A stretch of 28,924 nt of DNA, taken from positions 1 to 28,924 of the forward strand of contig JAWOHX010000117.1 of the NCBI GenBank assembly GCA_046484975.1, read 5' to 3'. Below the pieces are notes generated by a model. The model was not told the origin of the DNA. It ran no database searches and saw only the letters and a program-made list of their open reading frames with translations. The translations under genes were made by a program, and so were the position numbers. The stretch is from JAWOHX01 sp046484975. GTDB taxonomy: Bacteria; Bacillota; Clostridia; DUPQ01. Shown one piece after another: positions 16,600 to 24,720 of this stretch. The stretch's first letter is position 1. Each line of letters begins with the position of its first letter.

Positions 16600-16914
16600 T
16601 CAATTCGCCGCTATGCCGTCGATCTGGATCTTCGTATAGGGCTGTCTGTGTCCCTGCTTCTTGGCATAGCCTTTTTTGGCCTTGAACTTGAACACAACGA
16701 TCTTTTTGCCTCTTCCATTGGAAAGCACCGTGGCTTTCACGTCCACTCCCTTTAGATAGGGGTTCCCCACTTTCAGACTGGTTCCGTCATTGAACGCCAG
16801 AACCTTGTCGAAGGTGAGTTTTTCGCCTTCGGAAAGATCCAGTTTCTCAACGTAGACCACGTCTCCCTCGGCCACGCGAAACTGCTTTCCGCCGGTCTCA
16901 ATGATTGCATACAT
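16600..16914 (-). CDS. rplU: 50S ribosomal protein L21
   Basis: L21 is a 104-residue 23S rRNA-binding protein of the large subunit. The N-terminus MYAIIETGGKQFRV and the C-terminal KAKKGYAKKQGHRQPYTKIQI are diagnostic. The start at 16914 has AGGAGG about 10 nt upstream. The alternative Met at 16923 would be only 1 nt from that site and is less likely. It is the first gene of the rplU-rpmA unit and is read from a good promoter at 17003-17031. Confidence 0.97.
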   Translation of the reverse strand: MYAIIETGGKQFRVAEGDVVYVEKLDLSEGEKLTFDKVLAFNDGTSLKVGNPYLKGVDVKATVLSNGRGKKIVVFKFKAKKGYAKKQGHRQPYTKIQIDGIAAN

Positions 16915-16997
16915 CCTTGTCATTCCTCCTAAAAAGACTCGCCAGGGCAAAAGGCAGCATGTCATGCATTTGAAGAGCCTTTCCTGAGCGGTTACCT
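16915..16997 (-). promoter_or_regulatory. Untranslated leader of rplU, possible regulatory leader
   Basis: About 80 nt separate the predicted start site from rplU. The leader contains a small hairpin GCAT-GAC-ATGC and several GC-rich complementary blocks. Structured L21 leaders are known in Bacillota. I could not match this one to the known consensus, so autoregulation is only a possibility. Confidence 0.35.
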
Positions 16998-17002
16998 GAA
17001 AT

Positions 17003-17031
17003 ATTCTAACACAGGTCATTGGCTTTGTAAA
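17003..17031 (-). promoter_or_regulatory. Sigma-A promoter of rplU-rpmA
   Basis: On the minus strand -35 TTTACA (17026-17031) is followed by a 17-nt spacer and -10 TAGAAT (17003-17008). Each hexamer matches 5 of 6 consensus bases, and a TGT precedes the -10 as an extended element. The predicted start is near 16996. Confidence 0.8.
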
Positions 17032-17042
17032 GCGGTTTTTCC

Positions 17043-17066
17043 TGAGCAGGGCGTACAGCTTGCTCA
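17043..17066. repeat. Inverted repeat between the divergent rplU and lacZ promoters
   Basis: TGAGCA (17043-17048) and TGCTCA (17061-17066) form a perfect 6-bp inverted repeat with a 12-nt spacer, extendable by a G-T and a G-C pair. No T-run follows on either strand, so it is not an intrinsic terminator. It could be an operator for lacZ or chance. TTCCTGAGC also recurs directly at 16981-16989 and 17039-17047. Confidence 0.3.
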
Positions 17067-17109
17067 CGAGTGCAACCAAACCCTTCACATTCTATCCCAC
17101 CGGCAGATA

Positions 17110-17118
17110 TGATACAAT
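17110..17118 (+). promoter_or_regulatory. Extended -10 promoter element of lacZ
   Basis: TGATACAAT combines a TGn extension with TACAAT (5 of 6). The -35 region at 16-18 nt spacing is poor, which would suit activator-dependent expression. The lacZ ATG lies 37 nt beyond, preceded by CCGGAGGT. Confidence 0.5.
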
Positions 17119-17155
17119 ACATTTGAATGAAATCATTATTTTACCGGAGGTAACC

Positions 17156-20100
17156 ATGGAAAACCATCGAAATTTATCCTTGCTATCGGAGAACAGGCTC
17201 TCCCCCCACGGATGTTCCATCCCCTATCCCGATGTGCTGTGTGCCATGAAGAAAACAAGGGACCTCTCGCCGTATTACAAGACCCTCAACGGCGAGTGGG
17301 ATTTCTTTTATGCGGAAAACCGGTATGAGGTCCCGAAAGGCCACCACCGGCTGGATTTTGACAACAGCGGCTGGGACACCATCCCTGTTCCCTCCTGCTG
17401 GCAGGCCCATGGCTATGACCAGCCGAATTATGTGAACTCATATTACCCCTATCCGGTGGATCCCCCCCACATGCCCGACGAGATTCCCGTGGGCATCTAC
17501 CGCACGGAGTTTTGCGTGCCGAAAAGCTTTGGAAAGAGAAGGACAATCCTTCACTTCGGCGGGGTCAACTCCTCCTTTGTCTTCTTCGTCAACGGCCAGG
17601 AGGCCGGATACAGCCAATGCTCCCACATGCCCTCGGAATTCGACATCACCCACCTGGTGGAGGAGGGTCTGAACCTGCTGAGCGTCGAGGTATACAAGTG
17701 GAGCGCCGTCAGCTACATGGAAGACCAGGACTTTTTCCGCTTTTCCGGCATTTTCAGGGAGGTGTACCTCTATTCAACCGCCGGGGAGCGTTTTCTTGAC
17801 ACCTATGTCCACGGCGGACTTTCCCCGGATTGGTCCTCCGGAACCCTGGAAGCACGCTGCCCCTTCACGGCAGAAGGCTGCAGCGCAACCCTCATCCTGT
17901 TCGACGCGGAGGGCAAGGTGGTTCTCGAGGGGCCCCTGGATGAAAAGGGCTCCGGTTCCTTCACGGTTCCTGACCCGCTCCCCTGGACCGCAGAGACACC
18001 CCATCTGTATACAAGTGTCCTGGTCCTTCTTGATGCCTCGGGAAAATGCGTGGATGTCCGTTTCCTCCATACGGGATTCAAAACGGTGGGGATAACAAAG
18101 GGCATTTTCATGGTCAATGGAAGGCCTGTCAAGATCAAAGGCGTCAACCGCCATGACAACCATTACATGCTGGGCCATGCCATGAGCCGGGAATCCATGG
18201 AACAGGATGCCGTCCTGATGAAGGAAAACAACATCAATGCCGTCCGGACCTCCCACTACCCCACCGACCCGTATTTCCTGGACCTCTGCGACAGGCTTGG
18301 GCTTTATGTGATTGACGAGGCGGACCTGGAAGCCCACGGGTTTGGGTATGGTGACCCGGAGACCGACATATCCGACAAGGAGGAATGGCTCCCCCATTTC
18401 GTGGACCGTGCCGAACGGATGGTCCTGAGGGACAGGAGCAGGGCCTGCGTCATCATGTGGTCCCTGGGGAACGAGACCCGCTACGGGAAAAACCACCTGG
18501 CCATGATCGAGGCCATCAAAAAGCTCGATTCTGCAGCACTTCCCATCCATTATGAACGTGCGGAGGAAAACCCAGGTCCCGACGTGGTGAGCGTCATGTA
18601 TCCCCTCGTGGACGAGGTCATCAGGCAGGGAAACAAAAAAAAGGACCCCCGTCCCTATTTCCTCTGCGAATACGGCCATGCCATGGGCAATGCCTCGGGG
18701 AACCTCAGGGAGTACTGGGATGCTTTTTATAAGTACCCCAGGCTCATGGGCGGCTGCGTCTGGGAGTGGGTGGACCACACCCTCCTCGCACTGGATGAGG
18801 AGGGGGAATTGTTCTATTCATACGGCGGGGACTTCGGGGACCATCCCAACGACAACAACTTCTGCATGGATGGGTTGAATTATCCTGACCGAACCCCCCA
18901 TACCTCCCTGCTGGAGCTCAAGGAGGTCCTCTCCCCTGCGGTGGTGGACAAAGCCGACCTGGAGAAAAGAACCTTCACCATCCGCAACACCCGTGACTTC
19001 ACCGGCCTGGACGACCTGGAGTGCCACCTGGAGCACCGGGAGAACGGTGTCCTGGTGGATGAGCACCTTCTGAGCAGGCTGGACATCGGTCCGGGAAAAA
19101 GGAAGACCTACCCCATCCCCTTCATCCTGGATCTGAATGTGGAGACCAGCATCGATTTCTCCTTCCGGACCAGATTCTCCACCAATGCCCTGGGGAAATC
19201 CCATGAAGTGGGCAAGTCCCAGGTCCTTGCGGAAAAGATCCTTCCCACATCCGTTCCCTCCCCCACGGCTTTTTCCCCGGTGGAAGTGGAAGAGGATGGC
19301 AGGATCATCCTGGTCCAGGGGGATGACTTCATCCTCTCCTTCGACCGGTTGAAAGGGCGTCCTGACAGATGGGAATACAAGGGGGTCTCCCTCCTCGAGG
19401 AAGGCTTCGAGGCCAATTTCTTCCGGGCCTGCACCGACAACGACAAACCCCACATCCGCAAGGAATGGCTGTGGCTGGGCCTGGACAGGCTGACATCACG
19501 AGTGGAGAGCTTCGATTATGAAATGATTCCCGAGGGTATTTTGATCTCCTCTTCCAAGGTCTACTGCGCCAGGGCCAAGAAGCCTGTTTTCCGGGTGCAT
19601 AGCAGGTATACGGTTTACAACAGCGGCATTCTCCGGATCGAAGCCGACTTCCTGCCCATGAGAAAGACCACATACATCCCCAGGATGGGCATCCAGTGCC
19701 TCATTCCGGAGGATTTTTCCAGCATGAAATGGTACGGGCGGGGACCCCATGAGAGTTATGTGGACCGCTGCCGGAGCGCCCTTGTAGGGATCTATGAAGG
19801 GGATGTCTCCGACCAGCATGAGCCATATGAGTTCCCCCAGGAGACGGGCAGCAAACTGGATACCCGCTGGGTGAGTTTCCGGGATGTCTGCGACACCGGA
19901 ATCATGGTGGTGGCCGACGGCCCCATGTCCGTCAACGCTTCCTTCTACACCGTTGGCGAACTGGATGAAAAGACCCATTACAACGAGTTGGAGCATTCCG
20001 GGAGCCTGGTATTGAATTTTGATGTCAGGATGGGAGGGGTGGGCAACAATTCCTGCGGGCCTGAGCCCCTGATGGAATACAGGCTGTATCCTGAGGAAAG

Positions 20101-20188
20101 GGAGACCCTGGGCCTTACCCTGGTTCCCTTTACATCAAAGGAGTGGTCGGAGGAGGAATACTATCTGGTCATGAAGGGCCTACTTTAG
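17156..20188 (+). CDS. lacZ: Beta-galactosidase, GH2 (LacZ type)
   Basis: This is a 1010-residue cytosolic glycosidase with the five-domain LacZ layout: sugar-binding jelly roll (about 50-220), Ig-like domain (220-330), TIM barrel (330-620), a second Ig-like domain, and a C-terminal Bgal_small_N domain (about 730-1005). The acid/base Glu is E440 in MWSLGNET and the nucleophile is E505 in FLCEYGHAMGN. The GVNRHDNHYMLGHAMS and KYPRLMGGCVWEWVDH motifs are also typical. There is no signal peptide. The start at 17156 is set by CCGGAGG 6 nt upstream; an in-frame ATG at 17060 lacks a site and precedes the -10. It stands alone with no transporter or LacI/AraC regulator nearby. The 3' end overlaps the convergent GNAT gene by 9 nt. 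The natural substrate may not be lactose. Confidence 0.96.
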   Translation: MENHRNLSLLSENRLSPHGCSIPYPDVLCAMKKTRDLSPYYKTLNGEWDFFYAENRYEVPKGHHRLDFDNSGWDTIPVPSCWQAHGYDQPNYVNSYYPYPVDPPHMPDEIPVGIYRTEFCVPKSFGKRRTILHFGGVNSSFVFFVNGQEAGYSQCSHMPSEFDITHLVEEGLNLLSVEVYKWSAVSYMEDQDFFRFSGIFREVYLYSTAGERFLDTYVHGGLSPDWSSGTLEARCPFTAEGCSATLILFDAEGKVVLEGPLDEKGSGSFTVPDPLPWTAETPHLYTSVLVLLDASGKCVDVRFLHTGFKTVGITKGIFMVNGRPVKIKGVNRHDNHYMLGHAMSRESMEQDAVLMKENNINAVRTSHYPTDPYFLDLCDRLGLYVIDEADLEAHGFGYGDPETDISDKEEWLPHFVDRAERMVLRDRSRACVIMWSLGNETRYGKNHLAMIEAIKKLDSAALPIHYERAEENPGPDVVSVMYPLVDEVIRQGNKKKDPRPYFLCEYGHAMGNASGNLREYWDAFYKYPRLMGGCVWEWVDHTLLALDEEGELFYSYGGDFGDHPNDNNFCMDGLNYPDRTPHTSLLELKEVLSPAVVDKADLEKRTFTIRNTRDFTGLDDLECHLEHRENGVLVDEHLLSRLDIGPGKRKTYPIPFILDLNVETSIDFSFRTRFSTNALGKSHEVGKSQVLAEKILPTSVPSPTAFSPVEVEEDGRIILVQGDDFILSFDRLKGRPDRWEYKGVSLLEEGFEANFFRACTDNDKPHIRKEWLWLGLDRLTSRVESFDYEMIPEGILISSSKVYCARAKKPVFRVHSRYTVYNSGILRIEADFLPMRKTTYIPRMGIQCLIPEDFSSMKWYGRGPHESYVDRCRSALVGIYEGDVSDQHEPYEFPQETGSKLDTRWVSFRDVCDTGIMVVADGPMSVNASFYTVGELDEKTHYNELEHSGSLVLNFDVRMGGVGNNSCGPEPLMEYRLYPEERETLGLTLVPFTSKEWSEEEYYLVMKGLL

Positions 20189-20644
20189 GTTCTTCTCCAG
20201 ATAAACCAGGACATACCGGTTGTCATACAGCACCTGGTTGTACAGATGGTAGCCCAGTTTCCTGTACAGTTTTAAGTTGTCATAGCTTTTGCTTCCCGTG
20301 AAGAGCCAGAAATGCCTGGCTTCCTTGGTATCTTCCTCGATGGCCTTGATGAGCTTCGTGGCGATGCCTTTTTTCTGACGTGCCGGGGCCACGGACAACC
20401 TGCGTATTTCTGCGCTGTCTCCCTCGGCCCTGGAGCGTATGCTTCCCACAACGACCCCGTTTTCCCTGGCCACAAGGACGATGTCCTTTGCGATGTCCTC
20501 CAGCACCTGTTCCCGCGTCTCCTGCATGGGGGGCATCTCGAAGTCATGGTAGAGCTCCGCCTGGACCATGAATGCTGTCTTCTGGATCTCCAGAATACGG
20601 TCGACGTCCTGTCCGCTGGCTTTCTCGATGATCAATTTATCCAT
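20180..20644 (-). CDS. GNAT family N-acetyltransferase
   Basis: This is a 154-residue Gcn5-related acetyltransferase. It has an N-terminal helical part (DRILEIQKTAFMVQAELYHD), the acetyl-CoA-binding region RRLSVAPARQKKGIATKLIKAI with the R/Q-x-x-G-x-A pyrophosphate loop, and a C-terminal NLKLYRKLGYHLYNQV typical of small-molecule GNATs. The ATG at 20644 follows the dppA stop by a single base (TGACATG), so translation is coupled; GGAG lies about 10 nt upstream. It is the last gene of the MFS-sialidase-dppA operon, which suggests it acetylates an amino group in the same pathway. The substrate is unknown. Confidence 0.9.
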   Translation of the reverse strand: MDKLIIEKASGQDVDRILEIQKTAFMVQAELYHDFEMPPMQETREQVLEDIAKDIVLVARENGVVVGSIRSRAEGDSAEIRRLSVAPARQKKGIATKLIKAIEEDTKEARHFWLFTGSKSYDNLKLYRKLGYHLYNQVLYDNRYVLVYLEKNLK

Positions 20645-20645
20645 G

Positions 20646-21437
20646 TCAATACATCTCCAGGATGCTTTTGGCCTTGAACGCAACAGTGTATGGATCCTTG
20701 AGCTCATACATTCCGGAGCGGTCCTTGGCCATGCGCTCGGCTTTCTCAAGGCGCATGAAACGGATCTCCACTTCCAAAGGCTCATTGAAATGGAACAGTT
20801 CCATCCTGTCCATGGCGGCCGCACAGGCCTTCACCCCCAGGTAGATCTCGTCCACCACGGCAAGGGGGTGCTTGAGGATGGCCAGGTTACGTCCCAAAGG
20901 TTTTTTCACGGATACCGTCCCGGCCCAGGGCAGGGACTCCTTCGCCTGACGAATCCCCTCCTCGTCGCTGGAGACAAAGATCACAGGGGCCTTGAGCAGT
21001 TTTGCCGCGCAGGCTGCATCAATCTCCATCTCCCCGATGGTCCTGCCGTTTATCTTTATGTACTGGTATGTCTCGGAACTGCAGGTATGGGACAGGATCC
21101 CGCAATATGTGTCAGCCTTGGCATGGTATCCCATGAGCAAAACCCCGTCCACCGACTCGTCCAGCCCCGGCCAGCGGTGCATGGCCCCTGTTCCGGCGAT
21201 GATGCTGACCCTTTTGTCCAGGCTGGCATAATCCAGGTTCAGGCTGCCGTTGTGGTTGTCCCAGACCAAAACCTCGCTGGCTCCCGATTCGAACAAGGCC
21301 TTCACGGCGGCATTGATCTCCCTGACCGCCTGCTCACAGGCGAAGGCAGTCTGGCGGCCCTCCCGGCCCAGTCCCTGGCCGGGTTCCCCCACGATCCCGG
21401 CAATTCCCTCCAGGTCCACGGCGATGGCATATTTCAT
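20646..21437 (-). CDS. dppA: M55 family D-aminopeptidase (DppA-like)
   Basis: DppA-type enzymes are zinc D-aminopeptidases that form decameric rings and release D-Ala from D-Ala-containing dipeptides. The 263-residue protein keeps every expected metal ligand: D8 and E10 (AVDLEGIAG), H62 (WDNHNG), H105 (MGYHAKA) and E136 (TIGEMEID), plus the catalytic-histidine candidate H117 (ILSHTCS). There is no signal peptide, so it acts in the cytosol. It overlaps the sialidase-like gene by 4 nt (ATGA), with AAAGGA about 10 nt upstream. Unlike B. subtilis dppA it is not beside a dipeptide ABC transporter. Here an MFS carrier and a glycosidase-fold protein precede it. Confidence 0.93.
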   Translation of the reverse strand: MKYAIAVDLEGIAGIVGEPGQGLGREGRQTAFACEQAVREINAAVKALFESGASEVLVWDNHNGSLNLDYASLDKRVSIIAGTGAMHRWPGLDESVDGVLLMGYHAKADTYCGILSHTCSSETYQYIKINGRTIGEMEIDAACAAKLLKAPVIFVSSDEEGIRQAKESLPWAGTVSVKKPLGRNLAILKHPLAVVDEIYLGVKACAAAMDRMELFHFNEPLEVEIRFMRLEKAERMAKDRSGMYELKDPYTVAFKAKSILEMY

Positions 21438-23191
21438 ATCTGGTTCATCCTTTCATATCGGTGGTTGATGCAGGCCTCACGGACCATCAGCGCCCTCGCA
21501 TAGATCCGCATGCGCCTGACACCGGAGGACACGGTCATGTCCTTTCTTCCCTGCACATGGTACAGGTTGGGGCTGAACCGCTGCCATCCGCAACGCCGGT
21601 CCCTGCCTCCGTCCTGGAAACTTCCGTTCACCACGAAAGATAGGATCTTCGGGCCTCCGTCCACGATTATTGTAACACAGTTGATTCCTTTTTGCAGTCC
21701 GTGCCGGTCGCTGTGGAACAGGCAGCCGGTCCTGCCATCCCCCATGGAAAACCCTATGCTCCCGTCTTTCTGGAAAACCGCCTGCACACCCCCTCCTTCC
21801 ATGTCCATGTTCTCGAAGAGGATTTCCCCGTCAGTCAGGGAACTTGCATCGAATACGAAGTCCAGCGTGAATCCCTCCCGTGTATCGTATCTGGGATAAT
21901 CCTTTTTCGACATGTCCCTCATGCTAAAGGGCGGGATGGCTTCCAGGCTGTCCACCAGCCCGTCCCCGACGGGTTGGTCCTTGTATTCCAGATGGAACAG
22001 TTTCTCCAGGAACATGCTGTCGATCCTGCTGACACGGGCGATGCCCTTCTGTGTCTGGGACACATAGGTATCGCCCCCTTCCTCCAACAGGTCGGGATAG
22101 CTGATCCGGATATAGGGGTCGTCGTCATACAGGAACACCTCTGGTTCAGAGAACACCAGCCTTTTGCCTTGCACCGTATCCCGTTCCCTTCCCGCGCACA
22201 CCCAGGCCGGGTTCCTGTCCTCATAGTCCCTGCCCCCGTGGTTGTGGAACCAGTAGAGGTACCGTCCCCCTGCCAGTTTCCAGACGAAGTTGGCGGCCCT
22301 GGGGTGCTTCACCGGCCTGCCGTTCCCATGGGTCAGCATATCAGGCGGGGTCCAGGTCTTCCCCTCGTCAGCGGAATAGCAGCAATAGGGATGCCCGGAG
22401 ACGGTGCGGTAAACGCAGAACAGGCTGTTGTCCGAGAGGCGGACATAGCTGTGCTCCTCTGATATTCTCCCCGCATGTTCCGGGGCCCGGATGCCCTTGT
22501 CCCCTTCCGGCAGGGTGGTGTAGGAGAATTTCTGGACATCCCGCTCCGTCATGATGCCCTCCACCCGGACCAATGCTCCTTCCGTGCTGGTGAAAAAGCC
22601 TTCCCCGAAACCTCCCGCCTTATGGATGGACAACAGGGCGTGGGATTCCCCCTCCAGGGGTTTCCCCACATTCCAGAAAAACCTGACGGATCCCCCTGTT
22701 GCATTGTTCCGATCGATGTCAAATGGCCTCACAGGCACCTCATGCCTGTCCGACCAGCTTTTTCCGTGGTCATCACTGTACCGAAAGACATATGCCCCTA
22801 AGGAATCCACCCGGGTGCAGAACCCGTCATTATATGGCGGGTTGTCCGCAGGAATCCGCCTGATGTTTGCACTGTTGAAATTATATAAACAATAGACCCT
22901 GCCAAAGTACGTCCGCAACAGGACGGCATAGGAGTTCTCCGGTGCATCGTCATCCTCCATCCAGCGGATGTCCTCCCAGGTCCTGCCCCGGTCACGGCTC
23001 CGCATGGTGCAGACCCGTTGCCCCTGCCAGCCCTCTTCCCCGCCGCCCGTGGTCAGGGACAAGAGCCAGCATCCATCGGATGTTTTGAGAAAGTATGGCT
23101 GGTCACAATAGGAAAGGGAAGGGATTGGCAGGCCCTCCCGTATGTTCCTCCAGTCATGGGCGCCCTCAGAACTGGCAGGTCTCTGCTTCAT
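21434..23191 (-). CDS. Cytoplasmic sialidase-fold (BNR/Asp-box) protein with LamG-like C-terminus
   Basis: This is a 585-residue protein with three clear Asp-box motifs (S-x-D-x-G-x-T/S-W) at residues 65-72, 139-146 and 273-280, which mark a six-bladed sialidase-type propeller. The region 300-400 (FVWKLAGGRYLYWFHNH, RNPAWVCAGR, IRISYPDLLEEGGDTYVSQT) resembles uncharacterised exo-sialidase-like proteins. From about 430 to the end a concanavalin/LamG-like beta domain follows (GFTLDFVFDASSLTDGEILFEN). There is no signal peptide or anchor, so it is probably cytosolic, unlike most sialidases. A clear FRIP motif was not found; IRRIP near residue 111 is only suggestive, so sialidase activity is not assured. 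It overlaps the MFS gene by 26 nt and dppA by 4 nt. A related glycoside hydrolase or lyase on an imported oligosaccharide is possible. Confidence 0.85.
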   Translation of the reverse strand: MKQRPASSEGAHDWRNIREGLPIPSLSYCDQPYFLKTSDGCWLLSLTTGGGEEGWQGQRVCTMRSRDRGRTWEDIRWMEDDDAPENSYAVLLRTYFGRVYCLYNFNSANIRRIPADNPPYNDGFCTRVDSLGAYVFRYSDDHGKSWSDRHEVPVRPFDIDRNNATGGSVRFFWNVGKPLEGESHALLSIHKAGGFGEGFFTSTEGALVRVEGIMTERDVQKFSYTTLPEGDKGIRAPEHAGRISEEHSYVRLSDNSLFCVYRTVSGHPYCCYSADEGKTWTPPDMLTHGNGRPVKHPRAANFVWKLAGGRYLYWFHNHGGRDYEDRNPAWVCAGRERDTVQGKRLVFSEPEVFLYDDDPYIRISYPDLLEEGGDTYVSQTQKGIARVSRIDSMFLEKLFHLEYKDQPVGDGLVDSLEAIPPFSMRDMSKKDYPRYDTREGFTLDFVFDASSLTDGEILFENMDMEGGGVQAVFQKDGSIGFSMGDGRTGCLFHSDRHGLQKGINCVTIIVDGGPKILSFVVNGSFQDGGRDRRCGWQRFSPNLYHVQGRKDMTVSSGVRRMRIYARALMVREACINHRYERMNQI

Positions 23192-24368
23192 CCTGCACCA
23201 TCCTTCCCCTCATTTTATCGGTATACAGGTAAATCATGGAAACCCCCGCTCCCAGCATGCATACAAGGAAGACTGTATAGAAACCATATGCCAGACCAAG
23301 TCCTTCAGCGATGAGCCCGGTCAGGTAAGGGCCGGAGAACATCCCAACACCGTATATGGCCTGGAAATATCCCATGGCGCTGCTTTTTTTCTCGCTGCAT
23401 ACCCCCAGCAGGCTCTGGGACATCAGCAGGGGCAGCGTCACACCCATGAAGAATCCGTTGATGGCCTGGGTGGCAACCAGCATCGGGGCTGTGCTGATGA
23501 AGGGGATGGCCAGGACCATGAGACCGGAGCCCAGGAAGGCCACGGCAATGGTCTTCCTGGCTCCCAGGTATTTCTTAAACACTGTTCCGGAAATAAAGGC
23601 GCTCACTGCACCGGTCAGGGTGAACAGGGAGACCATGAGGCCGATGGAGGAGTCGGTCATGCCGATCCCCCTGGCATACAACGGCGTGAAGGTCATCACC
23701 GTGGCGAAATTCGTGAACTGGAAGAGAATGGCAAGGAAGGAACTGTACCGCAGGTTCCTGCTCCGGATAACCCCGAGCAGCTCCTTAATGGGCACCTTTG
23801 CCGTTTTGTCCTCGTAACTGTCCCCAGGGAGGGAAAGGAACAGAAGAAGTCCCAGTCCGGCGGCGACCACCCCGGTCAGATATCCCCACCGGATTCCGAA
23901 AAAATCCGCGCTCGCCCCTCCGATGGCGGTGGCAATCATCCTTCCGATCTGGGTGATGGCAAGCAGGATCCCCATGGCCTTGTGCCCGTTCTTCAGGTGA
24001 TAGGTCTCCGTGAGATAACTGGGGAAAACCACCCAGGTGGAAACCGCCACCCCGGCGAGGCCGCGGAACAGCAAAAGCTGCATGGGCGTCGTGGACAATG
24101 CCAGGCCGATGCTGCTGATGCATGAGATGACCAGGCCGGCGCCCACGAACAGCCTTCGCCTCTTCAGACGGTCGGACAGGATGCCCAGGGGCATCCGAAG
24201 GATCATCTGGGTGAATCCATAGGAGCCGGAGATCAGGCCGATGATGCTTTTCGTGGCTCCCAGGTCCTGGGCGTGGTTGGGCAGCACGGAGACATAGGTA
24301 TACACCGAGAACCAGTAGGCTGCAGCAAGGATGTAGAAAACCGCAATGTTGTCGTTTTTTTTGAACAT
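23166..24368 (-). CDS. Major facilitator superfamily transporter
   Basis: This is a 400-residue, 12-segment secondary transporter. The loop between segments 2 and 3 has the MFS signature (GILSDRLKRRRLFVGAG), and a central cytoplasmic loop (about residues 185-205) divides the two halves. There is no long soluble extension. An AGGA element lies about 9 nt before the start, and a promoter is seen at 24401-24429. It is the first gene of the four-gene operon with the sialidase-like, DppA and GNAT genes, the last 26 nt overlapping the next gene. Uptake of the operon's substrate is the simplest inference, but efflux cannot be excluded since the subfamily is not specific. Confidence 0.92.
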   Translation of the reverse strand: MFKKNDNIAVFYILAAAYWFSVYTYVSVLPNHAQDLGATKSIIGLISGSYGFTQMILRMPLGILSDRLKRRRLFVGAGLVISCISSIGLALSTTPMQLLLFRGLAGVAVSTWVVFPSYLTETYHLKNGHKAMGILLAITQIGRMIATAIGGASADFFGIRWGYLTGVVAAGLGLLLFLSLPGDSYEDKTAKVPIKELLGVIRSRNLRYSSFLAILFQFTNFATVMTFTPLYARGIGMTDSSIGLMVSLFTLTGAVSAFISGTVFKKYLGARKTIAVAFLGSGLMVLAIPFISTAPMLVATQAINGFFMGVTLPLLMSQSLLGVCSEKKSSAMGYFQAIYGVGMFSGPYLTGLIAEGLGLAYGFYTVFLVCMLGAGVSMIYLYTDKMRGRMVQDEAETCQF

Positions 24369-24400
24369 TCCATTCCGTCCTGTTTGAAATCACCAGGACA

Positions 24401-24429
24401 ATTATATATGATGACGCCCATCCCCACAA
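24401..24429 (-). promoter_or_regulatory. Promoter of the MFS-sialidase-dppA-GNAT operon
   Basis: On the minus strand -10 TATAAT (24401-24406) is perfect and lies 17 nt from TTGTGG (24424-24429), a 3-of-6 match at -35. The predicted leader is about 25-30 nt. A weak -35 would suit regulated expression, but no regulator gene is adjacent. Confidence 0.55.
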
Positions 24430-24450
24430 GGCAAATGCAAGGATGCTTCC

Positions 24451-24699
24451 TCAGTTGAACCGGAGCCAGATGATGAACAGGACCAGGAGAAGGAACAGGA
24501 CGGCAGTGGCGATGAAAGCCCCGTCACTGTCCCGGGCATACTCAATGTCCTTTTTATAGTGGAAAGCGAACATGGTCCAACCCGAATACCTATCTCTGAT
24601 GCCAAGGGATCTTTTCTTCCATCGCTCCCTATTGCTTAAGGAAGATGCCATAGTCTCGTGCTTCCCGTTGCGCCTGCCCACATTGTCCTTGGTATCCAT
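24451..24699 (-). CDS. Small tail-anchored membrane protein, unknown function
   Basis: This 82-residue protein was not recognised. A polar, basic N-terminal part (about residues 1-55, rich in Arg, Lys and Asn) is followed by one hydrophobic helix (AFIATAVLFLLLVLFIIWL) ending only three residues later, so it should be tail-anchored with the N-terminus in the cytosol. The start at 24699 is preferred over an upstream in-frame Met because AAAGGGG lies about 7 nt before it and a promoter ends 21 nt upstream. Codon choice agrees with neighbouring genes. It precedes the MFS gene in the same direction, but that gene has its own promoter. Confidence 0.6.
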   Translation of the reverse strand: MDTKDNVGRRNGKHETMASSLSNRERWKKRSLGIRDRYSGWTMFAFHYKKDIEYARDSDGAFIATAVLFLLLVLFIIWLRFN

Positions 24700-24720
24700 C
24701 CCGCTTCCCCTTTCCCTTCC

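Noticed and set aside
17060..17155. N-terminal 32-residue extension of LacZ from the ATG at 17060
   Set aside because: The ATG at 17156 has GGAGG at ideal spacing and a family-like N-terminus, and the promoter -10 lies inside the would-be extension.
24421..24452. Possible terminator after the small tail-anchored protein gene
   Set aside because: The CATCC and GGATG arms are 5 bp with a long loop and no T-run.
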